From contig CALKYI010000154.1 of assembly GCA_938003665.1 (NCBI GenBank), positions 1-8,372 of the forward strand: a stretch of DNA of 8,372 nt, read 5' to 3'. The notes under the pieces are model-generated. The model searched no databases and had not been told where the DNA came from. It worked only from the letters and a program-made list of their open reading frames with translations. The position numbers and the translations under genes are program-made. This DNA is from an uncultured Flavobacteriales bacterium (GTDB lineage Bacteria; Bacteroidota; Bacteroidia; Flavobacteriales_D; Sanyastnellaceae). Positions 1-6,780 of the stretch are shown here, piece by piece. The number at the start of each line of letters is the position of its first letter. Position 1 is the first letter of the stretch.

Positions 1-414
1 ACCGCGGAGTCGTGCACCGGCGGCGCCATGGCGGCTGCCGTGACGTCGGTGGCGGGTTCGAGTGCCGTCTTTGAGGGCAGCGTGGTGGCGTATGCCAATG
101 CCGTCAAGATCCATGCCCTCGGCGTGGATGCGTCGGACATTGAACGAGATGGCGCCGTGAGTGAATCGGTGGTGACAGCTATGGCGCGAGGCGCTCGGGA
201 ACGCATGGGTACGACTTACGCACTGGCTACATCGGGCATCGCCGGTCCAGGCGGTGGCACGCCCGACAAACCGGTGGGCACCATTTGGATTGCATTGGCC
301 ACGCCAGAAGGGACAGAGGCGCGGTGCTTGAAACTCGGCCGCCACCGCGGCCGCAACATTCAGCGCACGGTGTTGGAGTGCCTAGCTTGGTTGCTTCGCA
401 CGGCCCGCGCGTGA
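1..414 (+). CDS. cinA: CinA-family protein, C-terminal amidohydrolase domain (5' end outside window)
   Basis: This is the last 137 codons of a CinA-family gene, read in frame from base 1 to a TGA at 412-414. The C-terminal CinA domain (PncC type) deamidates nicotinamide mononucleotide in pyridine-nucleotide salvage, and full-length CinA also carries an N-terminal MoCF-like domain. The visible part opens with TAESCTGG, the family signature with the active-site Ser and Cys region. The other hallmark, SGIAGPGGGTPDKPVGT, lies near residues 77-93 of the fragment. The C-terminus ends soon after the last expected helix, so this end looks intact. The ATG at base 28 is internal and should not be taken as the start. 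Whether the gene is full-length cinA or a stand-alone pncC cannot be told here, but full-length cinA next to rpmB is usual in Bacteroidota. The gene lies 78 nt before rpmB on the same strand. Family assignment is very secure; enzymatic activity is from family knowledge. Confidence 0.93.
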   Translation, partial: TAESCTGGAMAAAVTSVAGSSAVFEGSVVAYANAVKIHALGVDASDIERDGAVSESVVTAMARGARERMGTTYALATSGIAGPGGGTPDKPVGTIWIALATPEGTEARCLKLGRHRGRNIQRTVLECLAWLLRTARA

Positions 415-440
415 CACGCGCATTAAGTTGGGTGGTTGTG

Positions 441-471
441 TTGGAATCAAGGAGATTCTTTCGTTTCTTTG
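441..471 (+). promoter_or_regulatory. Possible Bacteroidota-type promoter for rpmB
   Basis: The 78-nt cinA-rpmB gap contains TTTCTTTG at 464-471. It matches the Bacteroidota -7 element (TAnnTTTG) except at the second base. A TTG at 441-443 lies 20 nt upstream, a fair distance for the -33 element. Transcription would then start some 15 nt before the rpmB ATG. The match is imperfect and the stretch is T-rich, so rpmB may equally be read through from cinA. This is a weak, sequence-only proposal. Confidence 0.25.
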
Positions 472-492
472 CCGTCCGAAAAAAGCTAAGCT

Positions 493-735
493 ATGAGCCG
501 CGTATGTCAACTCACTGGTAAGAAAGTCATGGTAGGAAACAACGTTTCGCACTCGAAGCGTCGTACCAAGCGCACATTCTACCCCAACTTGCAGAAGAAG
601 CGTTTCTACGACGCAGAAGACGGATCGTACGTCACGTTGCGTGTTTCGACGTCTGCCATGCGCACGATCAATAAGATTGGCTTGAAGGCCGCGATTGCGC
701 AGGCCAAGGAAAAAGGAACTTGGGTCGAAGCCTGA
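493..735 (+). CDS. rpmB: 50S ribosomal protein L28
   Basis: This complete 80-residue protein of the large ribosomal subunit starts MSRVCQLTGKK, the typical L28 opening (xxCxxTGK). The basic segment HSKRRTKRTFYPNLQKKR follows at about residues 20-37, and the later TLRVSTSAMRTINKIG motif is also characteristic. At 80 residues it has the usual length for Bacteroidota L28. Only Cys5 of a possible zinc-ribbon set is obvious, so it looks like the zinc-independent form. The start is the only sensible ATG. It is preceded by six A's (479-484) and a doubled AAGCT (483-492) rather than a Shine-Dalgarno sequence, which is normal for Bacteroidota. In many Bacteroidota rpmB is followed by rpmG (L33), a small DUF4295 gene and ftsY. 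Here a terminator follows within about 25 nt and the next gene is on the opposite strand. Confidence 0.97.
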   Translation: MSRVCQLTGKKVMVGNNVSHSKRRTKRTFYPNLQKKRFYDAEDGSYVTLRVSTSAMRTINKIGLKAAIAQAKEKGTWVEA

Positions 736-756
736 TTGCATCAGCTTCACCAACGT

Positions 757-785
757 AAAAACCCCGCCACTCGGCGGGGTTTTTT
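757..785. terminator. Bidirectional Rho-independent terminator between convergent genes
   Basis: ACCCCGCC (761-768) pairs perfectly with GGCGGGGT (773-780) around the 4-nt loop ACTC. The A-run at 757-760 and T-run at 781-785 extend the stem and supply a U-tract on either strand. It lies 21 nt after the rpmB stop and 33 nt beyond the prohibitin stop on the other strand, so it can end transcription from both sides. The remaining bases of the 736-818 gap hold nothing else I can recognise. Confidence 0.92.
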
Positions 786-818
786 GTTATCGGAAAATGC
801 GATGAATTCGCGCGATGC

Positions 819-1649
819 TCAGTTGTCGCCCAAGATCAAAGGCAGACCGTCTTTGGCAGAACCGATGACGACCACTTTGGTGTTTTGGCTGTTGGCGAGT
901 GCGGAGGTCGCTTCGATGCCTTTCCACTTGAGCAGCTCTTGGCTGATGCCGCGTGAGACGATTTCTTGGTAATCGCGGATGCCTTCGGCTTCGATGCGCA
1001 TACGCTCGGCTTCTTTGGCGGCTTTGTCCAGGCGGAATTCGTATTCCAGTGACTCTTGCTCTTGCTGGAGCTTGCGTTCGATGGCTTCTTCCAGCTTGCG
1101 CGGAAGGCGAATGTTGCGGATCAATACGTCGTTGAGCTGCAAGTAGTTTTCGCCGAGCTTTTCGCGCATGCGCTCGTCGATTTCGGATTGGATCTCGTCG
1201 CGGCGCGTGGTGTTGAATTCCTCCGGCAGGTACTTGGCGATGACCTCGCGTGCAACGGAACGCATGGCGGGTACGACCACCTTTTCTTCGTAGTTCTTGC
1301 CACGCTCGATTTCAAGCAGCCCCAAGTTTTTCAAGTCCGGTTGGTAGAACACGGTCATGTCCATTTCGATTTTCAGGAGGTTGGAGCTGAGGACTTCCAG
1401 TTTTTCTTGGCGTTCCTTCTGCCGGATCTCGTATTCATAGACCTTGTTCCAGGGGGCTTTGAAGTGGAACCCGGAATTCATCGGCTGTTCTTCGGGGTCT
1501 ATGCCGTCTCCGAAGGTGTGGAAGAGCAGGCCGGCGTGACCGGAAGGGATGGTGACCGTGAGGGATCCCCACAAAATCAGAACGGGACCAAAGGCCAATG
1601 CGAGAATGAGCAGGCGTCGGGTCAGTTTAGGGTTGGGTTGTTGTGCCAT
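819..1649 (-). CDS. Prohibitin-family (SPFH/Band 7) membrane protein
   Basis: This 276-residue protein has a basic N-terminus ending in RR (11-12), one membrane segment at about 13-31, a Band 7/SPFH domain from about 33 to 200, and a charged coiled-coil stretch at about 185-230 rich in Glu, Lys and Ala. The region around 125-190 (PAMRSVAREVIAKY, then VLIRNIRLPRKLEEAIERK) is strongly prohibitin-like. Length and layout match prohibitins and HflC/HflK, which form ring- or cage-shaped oligomers in the membrane and restrain the FtsH protease. By the positive-inside rule the SPFH domain would be periplasmic, as for HflK/C. The C-terminus ends in GLPLILGDN, close to the usual family ending. It is the last gene of the minus-strand set, 46 nt after the VWA gene, the widest gap in the set. 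The ATG at 1647-1649 is the natural start. Family is secure; the partner (FtsH or the VWA protein) is inferred. Confidence 0.92.
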   Translation of the reverse strand: MAQQPNPKLTRRLLILALAFGPVLILWGSLTVTIPSGHAGLLFHTFGDGIDPEEQPMNSGFHFKAPWNKVYEYEIRQKERQEKLEVLSSNLLKIEMDMTVFYQPDLKNLGLLEIERGKNYEEKVVVPAMRSVAREVIAKYLPEEFNTTRRDEIQSEIDERMREKLGENYLQLNDVLIRNIRLPRKLEEAIERKLQQEQESLEYEFRLDKAAKEAERMRIEAEGIRDYQEIVSRGISQELLKWKGIEATSALANSQNTKVVVIGSAKDGLPLILGDN

Positions 1650-1695
1650 GCGGTGAAATTACATCAGCCCCATGGAGTGCCCTACCCAAAGGGCG

Positions 1696-3867
1696 TTAAT
1701 ATCCGAGGTTGCGGCGGCGCACAATCCACTCCACCGTGAGCAGCGCCAAGGCCAAAGCCAACCAAATCCTCCAATCAATGGCATCCCGCAACTGCGTCTG
1801 TTCGTGGCGTATGGTGGCCGGAATGCCTGCCGTTTCAATGGCGGTTCCCGCTGCGTCGGGCGCCGCATCCTTCCAATAGCCAAGGAAAGCACCGCCGGTG
1901 ATGTCCGATACCTGAGCAAGAACATCAAGGTCTGCTGCGGCATGCGTGCGTTCGATTTGGGAATCTTCGACGATGACCATGCCCGAGTTATCGAATGCGG
2001 TGCCATCCAACGTGGTCATGGCTTCCCATCGGTACGTTCCGGGAGGCATGCGCCCAAAATCCGCCTCGAATCCGCGCGTTGCAGGCAGCATGGTGCGGGT
2101 GAAAACCTGCCCCGCCTCATCGGTGAGCTTCAGCTCAATGGTGGCGTCGCGCATGGGCGTCCATGCTGCATCAAAGGCTTGCCCTGAAAATTGCACGCGC
2201 TGGTCGGCGCCTATTCGCTTTTCGGTTTGTACCACCAATCGTTTGCGCGCGTCTTCTGCGGCCAAAAATTGAACCTGGCGCTGAATGAAGGTGTCAAATT
2301 GCGCATGGCTTTGGTTCAAGGCGAAGTTGCGCATGCGCCAACGCCACAGTCCTTCTCCAATGCTCAGGATTTGCTTGGTGCCACTGGCCGTACCCCGCAT
2401 CCCCCAAAACGCATCGTTGGTTTCGACGTCGCCGAACTGGCGGTAGGCGAGCGTGGACCAGGCTGGGGACCACGTCACCTGTTCAAACGGCCCCAAGAAG
2501 GGTGGCCATTCCCGCAGGGCTTCGGCCAATCCGTCAGGCCATTCCAAGGCGGAGAAGGCGGGGTTCAACCGGGCTTGGTGGGTCTGGGTCAAATCGCCGG
2601 AGGCGGTCATTTGCACGCCCAAGTCGTTGTCGTTTTGCAGCGCCTCCCACGTGGGTTCATCGGCAGCCAACCACCACACGGGAAGGTCATTCATGGCGAG
2701 GAGCTTGGTCCATTCCATGCCGCCCCAGCGCTTGCCAAACAGGTTGTGGGCAATGACCACATCGGCTTCATTCAGCGCATCGGTCAGTGCGTTTGGATTG
2801 CGCAGTGATGCCACATCGAACGCGAGAATTTCGTAGGATTCCAACGCTTCGAGTGCCATGCGGATGGCGCCGAGGTCGGGGTGGGCCGCTGCGCCGATGC
2901 ACGCGATGACGCGCCGGCTTTCGAGCACATCGATGTAGATGGTGCGTTGGTTGTTGCTCGTGTCGTATTCGCCTGCTGTCGGGGTCACCCGCAGGGTGTA
3001 CTTCTGCAGGCCCGTCGCTTCCGCCGTGAGCATGAATTCGAGCTTGGTGCGTTCCGTGGTACCGGTGGTTTGCCACGTTTCGCTGGCGACTACGCTGCCG
3101 TTGTGGAGGACCTCCAGTTTGCCGGCTTGTCCGTCCATGCCTTGGGACTCGATAAAGGCTTGTACCGGAAAGGCATTGCCGAGGTAGGCAACGGCGTTGT
3201 GGTTGACGGTGTTGATCCAGCGATCGCGCACCGTAGCGGTGTCACCGAGCCCGACGGTCCAAACGGGCAGGTTGGGCCATTGCACGCCGTAAACGGGGGA
3301 GGCTCCGCGGTTGATGAGTCCGTCGGAGGCCAGAACGATTCCCGCCACGTTGCGGTTTTCAATGCGCGGGGCGAGCGCGCGGATGGCTGCATTCAAGTTG
3401 GTCTGGGCGCCATCCCAATGGAAGGCCGAGTCGGCTTCCACGATTGGCCGCAGTTCGCCGGCAAATCCATAGCACTCCACCTCCAATCCCCGGCCGTTGA
3501 GGTCTTGGATTAAATCAGCGGTCCACCCATTGAGGGTGTCGGCCTCAGCAGCGTCGTTGCGCGCCAAAATGGACGCGCTCTCGTCGACGAGGACGATGGC
3601 AACGGGTTTTTCCTCATCATACGCCACCGACTGAATCAGCGGTTCAAGCAGAAGAAATCCGATGATGCCCAAGGCGCAAAACCGCATCAAGCCCATGGCC
3701 CAGCGTCCCCAAGTGGGAAGGCCTTGGCCTGTGGAGCGTCGCTTGATGGCGGAATTCCATCCGTAGAGGCCGAGCGCGATGGCTCCGGCCATGCCGATGG
3801 CGGCTGCCCATTGCCAGGCTTCGGCTTCAATGATCCAATCCCTTGGAATGTCAATGAGGAAGGGCAT
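1696..3867 (-). CDS. Large membrane-anchored VWA-domain protein
   Basis: This 723-residue protein has two N-terminal membrane segments (about 20-36 and 57-77), a von Willebrand A-like domain (about 88-210), a beta-rich region (about 230-315), a Rossmann/glutamine-amidotransferase-like region (about 318-510), a second beta-rich region (about 545-635), and a C-terminal membrane helix (about 699-716) ending RRRNLGY. The metal-binding MIDAS site looks complete: DESAS at 95-99 (DxSxS), Thr156 and Asp182, so it should bind Mg2+ or a similar ion. Basic residues between the two N-terminal helices and after the last one suggest a periplasmic bulk. Such proteins are common and mostly uncharacterised in Bacteroidota; some relatives belong to the Bat (aerotolerance) loci, but no MoxR ATPase or second Bat gene is visible here. 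It lies 14 nt after fabG and 46 nt before the prohibitin. Domain calls after the VWA are by pattern and less certain; the biological role is unknown. Confidence 0.85.
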   Translation of the reverse strand: MPFLIDIPRDWIIEAEAWQWAAAIGMAGAIALGLYGWNSAIKRRSTGQGLPTWGRWAMGLMRFCALGIIGFLLLEPLIQSVAYDEEKPVAIVLVDESASILARNDAAEADTLNGWTADLIQDLNGRGLEVECYGFAGELRPIVEADSAFHWDGAQTNLNAAIRALAPRIENRNVAGIVLASDGLINRGASPVYGVQWPNLPVWTVGLGDTATVRDRWINTVNHNAVAYLGNAFPVQAFIESQGMDGQAGKLEVLHNGSVVASETWQTTGTTERTKLEFMLTAEATGLQKYTLRVTPTAGEYDTSNNQRTIYIDVLESRRVIACIGAAAHPDLGAIRMALEALESYEILAFDVASLRNPNALTDALNEADVVIAHNLFGKRWGGMEWTKLLAMNDLPVWWLAADEPTWEALQNDNDLGVQMTASGDLTQTHQARLNPAFSALEWPDGLAEALREWPPFLGPFEQVTWSPAWSTLAYRQFGDVETNDAFWGMRGTASGTKQILSIGEGLWRWRMRNFALNQSHAQFDTFIQRQVQFLAAEDARKRLVVQTEKRIGADQRVQFSGQAFDAAWTPMRDATIELKLTDEAGQVFTRTMLPATRGFEADFGRMPPGTYRWEAMTTLDGTAFDNSGMVIVEDSQIERTHAAADLDVLAQVSDITGGAFLGYWKDAAPDAAGTAIETAGIPATIRHEQTQLRDAIDWRIWLALALALLTVEWIVRRRNLGY

Positions 3868-3881
3868 GGACCGGCAAAGGC

Positions 3882-4628
3882 TTAAGCCGTGATCATCCCA
3901 CCGTCAATGCAAATGGTTTGGCCCGTGATGTACGAGCTCATGTCACTTGCGAGGAAGGTGCACAGTTGAGCGACGTCTTCGGGCTGGCCGCCACGCTTCA
4001 ATGGAATGGCGTCGCGCCAGCCTTGCACGGTGGCTTCGTCCAAGGCCGCAGTCATCTCGGTTTCGATGAAACCAGGAGCGATGGCGTTGCAGCGGATGTT
4101 GCGCGAACCCAATTCGAGGGCAACGGATTTGGTGAAGCCCAAGATGCCCGCTTTGGATGCTGCATAATTGGCTTGGCCTGTGTTTCCTTGAACACCGACC
4201 ACCGAACTGACGTTGATGATGCTTCCTGCCCGTGCCTTGAGCATGGTGCGCATAACGGCTTTGGTCAAAGCGAAACAGGATTTGAGGTTGACGCTGATGA
4301 CGCGGTCCCACTGCTCTTCGTTCATGCGCATGAGCAGGGTGTCGTCGGTGATGCCGGCGTTGTTGACGACGATGTCAACGGTGCCAAAGGCCTCGACAAC
4401 TTCTTTGACCAAGGCCTCCGCTTGGTCCATTTCGGCTGCATCGGATTTGAATCCGCGAACGGTTCCGCCGTTGGAGGTGAGCTCAGCTTCGAGCGCACGT
4501 GCTTTCTCTTCCGATGAACGGTAGGTAAAGGCCACCTTTGCGCCTTGGCTGACGAATTCTTGTGCAATGGCCTTGCCAATGCCACGGGATGCGCCCGTGA
4601 TGATCGCCACTTTTCCTTCTAGTAACAT
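3882..4628 (-). CDS. fabG: 3-oxoacyl-[acyl-carrier-protein] reductase (FabG-type SDR)
   Basis: This 248-residue short-chain dehydrogenase/reductase has all the classical landmarks. The Rossmann dinucleotide motif TGASRGIG is at 11-18, NNAG at 89-92, Asn114 in SVNL, the catalytic Ser at about 142 in INVSSVVG, and Tyr155 and Lys159 in YAASK. The C-terminal PGFIETEMTA (185-194) and GQTICIDGGM (236-245) are strongly FabG-like. FabG reduces 3-oxoacyl-ACP to 3-hydroxyacyl-ACP with NADPH in the cytosolic type II fatty-acid elongation cycle. Length is typical. The gene lies 9 nt after the CCG-domain gene and 14 nt before the VWA gene, so it is probably translated from the same message. No acpP, fabD or fabF is beside it, so it may be a second copy or a specialised reductase. 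Family is certain; the substrate is inferred from close motif agreement. Confidence 0.93.
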   Translation of the reverse strand: MLLEGKVAIITGASRGIGKAIAQEFVSQGAKVAFTYRSSEEKARALEAELTSNGGTVRGFKSDAAEMDQAEALVKEVVEAFGTVDIVVNNAGITDDTLLMRMNEEQWDRVISVNLKSCFALTKAVMRTMLKARAGSIINVSSVVGVQGNTGQANYAASKAGILGFTKSVALELGSRNIRCNAIAPGFIETEMTAALDEATVQGWRDAIPLKRGGQPEDVAQLCTFLASDMSSYITGQTICIDGGMITA

Positions 4629-4637
4629 AGGGTATGA

Positions 4638-5447
4638 TTAGGGGGTCGGTGCGTCGAGCAGGTCCGCTGCCTCAGCGATGAGTTCAGCGATGTCCTTGAC
4701 GACGACGTTGGATTCTTGTTCTGCGTTTTTGACTCCGTCGGTCATCATCGTGTTGCAAAACGGGCAACCGGTTGCGATGACTTCAGGTTGGGTCTCAAGG
4801 GCTTGGTCGGTGCGTGCGTGGTTCACCTCGCGGTCGCCTGACTCAGCTTCCTTAAACATCTGGGCTCCGCCCGCACCACAGCACATGGCGTTCTGCTTGC
4901 AGCGACGCATTTCGAGCAATTCGGCGTCCAGTTTGGCAATGACCTCACGCGGCGCCAGGTATTCTCCGTTGGAACGCCCGAGGTAACACGGATCGTGGAA
5001 GGTGATGCGCCGTCCCTTGAAGGGCGCATCGCCGCTCATGCGCAATTTGCCGGTTTCGATCAATTCACGAATGAACTGGGTGTGGTGAAGCACCTCGTAC
5101 GTGCCGCCCAATTCCGGGTACTCATTCTTGAGGGCATTGAAGCAGTGGGGACAACCGGTGATGATGCGCTTGATGCCGTATCCGTTCAGTGTGGCGATGT
5201 TTTGGGCCGCCTGCATCTGGTAGAGAAACTCATTGCCGGCTCGTTTGGCCGGATCACCGGTGCAGGATTCCTCCTGACCGAGCACGGCAAACGACGTTTC
5301 GGAGGCGTGGAGGATGCGCGCGATGGCCTTGGTGATGCGTTTGGCACGGTCATCAAAGCTGCCCGCACAGCCCACCCAGAAGAGTACATCGGGGGTTTGA
5401 CCTGAGGCCGTCATTTCGGCCATCGTGGGGATGTGGAATGAACTCAT
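4638..5447 (-). CDS. HdrB-like CCG-domain Fe-S oxidoreductase subunit
   Basis: This 269-residue soluble protein has two cysteine-rich (CCG) modules of the kind found in heterodisulfide reductase HdrB, GlpC and LldE/LutA. The first has Cys27, Cys62 and C99-x-x-C102. The second has Cys154 (HDPCYLGR), C189-C190 (MCCGAGG) and C228-x-x-C231. The second fits the CCG pattern fully; the first has SCTGD in place of a CC pair. In HdrB such cysteines hold unusual [4Fe-4S] clusters at the catalytic site. I chose the ATG at 5445-5447 (MSSFHIP). The open frame continues to 5714, but that part lies over the 3' end of the upstream Fe-S gene in another frame and looks like shadow sequence. The chosen start lies 2 nt after the upstream stop, pointing to translational coupling and a joint complex. 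The electron acceptor or substrate is unknown. Confidence 0.9.
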   Translation of the reverse strand: MSSFHIPTMAEMTASGQTPDVLFWVGCAGSFDDRAKRITKAIARILHASETSFAVLGQEESCTGDPAKRAGNEFLYQMQAAQNIATLNGYGIKRIITGCPHCFNALKNEYPELGGTYEVLHHTQFIRELIETGKLRMSGDAPFKGRRITFHDPCYLGRSNGEYLAPREVIAKLDAELLEMRRCKQNAMCCGAGGAQMFKEAESGDREVNHARTDQALETQPEVIATGCPFCNTMMTDGVKNAEQESNVVVKDIAELIAEAADLLDAPTP

Positions 5448-5449
5448 GG

Positions 5450-6769
5450 TTAAACTTCTTGGGTCCAATCGCCGCGACTTCCCGCTGGGAATGCCCACGG
5501 AGCGCCATTGTTTTCGATGTTGTTGAACATGGATGTGATGGACTCGGGCGATTTGCTGTCCTCCATGATGAGGCTGCGCCGCATGTCCAAAATGATGCCC
5601 ATCGGACTGATGTTGATGGGGCACGCTTCTACGCAGGCTTGGCAACTCGTGCACGCCCAGAGTTCCTCCTCGGTGATCCAATCGCCCAACAGGGTTTTTC
5701 CATCGGGTTCCCATTTGCCGCCATTGGCCTCCCGCTGTTGGCCGATTTCTTCGATGCGGTCACGGGTGGACATCATGATTTTGCGAGGGCTGAGCAACTT
5801 GCCGGTGTGATTGGCCGGGCATTCGGAAGTGCAGCGCCCGCATTCCGTGCACGTGTAGGCTTCGAGCAACTGCTTCCAGGTCAGATCCGGAGCGTCCTTC
5901 ACCCCAAAAGGTGCAGGTGGTTCATCTGACGGAGGAGCCGCAGCAAACGGGTCGGCGTTGGGGTCCATCATCAGGTCCACCTCTTTTTTGACCGCAGCCA
6001 TGTTGTCCATCTGACCAGAAGGGTTCAAGTTGGAGTAGTAGGTATTGGGGAAGGCGAGGATGATGTGAAAATGCTTGGAATAGGGAACGTACACAAGGAA
6101 CGCCAAAACCCCAGCGATGTGGAACCACCACATGCCGCGTTCCACCGCCACGACGCCTGCATCCGACAACCCTCTGTACAAGGGTATCAGCCAAGAACTC
6201 ACCGGAAACGACCCCGCCGTAACGTAATGCTCAAGGCCACGCGATTGGGCGATGGCGTCTGCCGCGTTCATGCTCAAGAAGGCAAACATGAGCAACACCT
6301 CGACGACCAAAATGATGTTGGCATCGAGCGACGGCCAGCCCTTCAAATCGTTCGATGCGAGGCGGGCAATGGCCATGCCATTGCGGCGGACGAAAAACAC
6401 GACGCATGCGAGAATGACGCCTGCAGCCAGCCACTCGAACGAGGCGATCAGAAAATTGTACAGCGGACCCAGGAAAGCAAACACCCGGTGCGTGCCGAAC
6501 AGGCCGTCAATCAGGATTTCGAGGATCTCGATGTTGATGATGACAAACCCCGCATAGATGAGGATGTGCATGAATCCCGCTACGGGGCGGGTGGTCATTT
6601 TGCCTTGACCAAGCGCCACCCGTGCCATGGTGGCCCAGCGTTCCGCTGTACGGTCGGAACCGTCCCATTCGCGGCCGGATTTGATGTTGCGTCGGATGAC
6701 GCCAATGCGGCGAGCGAAGAAGAAGATGCCCGTGGACAAGAGCAGGAGGAAGAGCAATTGACTGATCAT
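5450..6769 (-). CDS. Membrane cytochrome-b-like protein fused to a 2[4Fe-4S] ferredoxin domain
   Basis: This 439-residue protein combines an N-terminal membrane part with about five or six hydrophobic helices (around 2-19, 66-90, 96-127, 150-168, and 211-240) and a C-terminal bacterial-ferredoxin-type domain. Cluster motifs are C307-x2-C310-x2-C313-x3-C317-P and C373-x2-C376-x2-C379-x3-C383-P. Possible haem-b ligands are His68 (GFMHIL), His217 (WWFHIAG), and His233 or His235 (SKHFH). This is the HdrE/NarI-like plus HdrC-like arrangement, so it probably moves electrons between the quinone pool and its partner, the CCG protein encoded 2 nt downstream. A Pro/Ala/Asp-rich linker at about 268-295 joins the two halves. 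The ATG at 6767-6769 starts a good first helix and lies 11 nt after the MCE gene stop. Fe-S binding is clear from the motifs; haem binding and the direction of electron flow are inferred. Confidence 0.9.
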   Translation of the reverse strand: MISQLLFLLLLSTGIFFFARRIGVIRRNIKSGREWDGSDRTAERWATMARVALGQGKMTTRPVAGFMHILIYAGFVIINIEILEILIDGLFGTHRVFAFLGPLYNFLIASFEWLAAGVILACVVFFVRRNGMAIARLASNDLKGWPSLDANIILVVEVLLMFAFLSMNAADAIAQSRGLEHYVTAGSFPVSSWLIPLYRGLSDAGVVAVERGMWWFHIAGVLAFLVYVPYSKHFHIILAFPNTYYSNLNPSGQMDNMAAVKKEVDLMMDPNADPFAAAPPSDEPPAPFGVKDAPDLTWKQLLEAYTCTECGRCTSECPANHTGKLLSPRKIMMSTRDRIEEIGQQREANGGKWEPDGKTLLGDWITEEELWACTSCQACVEACPINISPMGIILDMRRSLIMEDSKSPESITSMFNNIENNGAPWAFPAGSRGDWTQEV

Positions 6770-6780
6770 GGTGCCGGGAT

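Noticed and set aside
28..414. Taking the ATG at base 28 as the start of the CinA-family gene
   Set aside because: The signature TAESCTGG lies directly upstream in the same frame, so the gene begins before the window.
457..471. Imperfect doubled T-rich 8-mer (TTCTTTCG, TTTCTTTG) before rpmB
   Set aside because: It is short, low in complexity and partly coincides with the possible promoter; there is no sign of a repeat element or operator.
382..753. A 123-codon minus-strand open frame covering rpmB
   Set aside because: It is antisense to a secure ribosomal protein gene and shows no family motif.
1679..1694. Small hairpin GCCCT/AGGGC in the 46-nt gap between the VWA and prohibitin genes
   Set aside because: The stem is only 5 bp with a 6-nt loop and no T-run on the transcribed strand, so it is not a convincing terminator; I found no good promoter in the gap either.
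5448..5714. An 89-codon upstream extension of the CCG-domain gene
   Set aside because: It overlaps the conserved 4Fe-4S 3' end of the upstream gene in another frame, is rich in Arg/His/Gln like out-of-frame sequence, and the ATG at 5445-5447 gives a natural family N-terminus.
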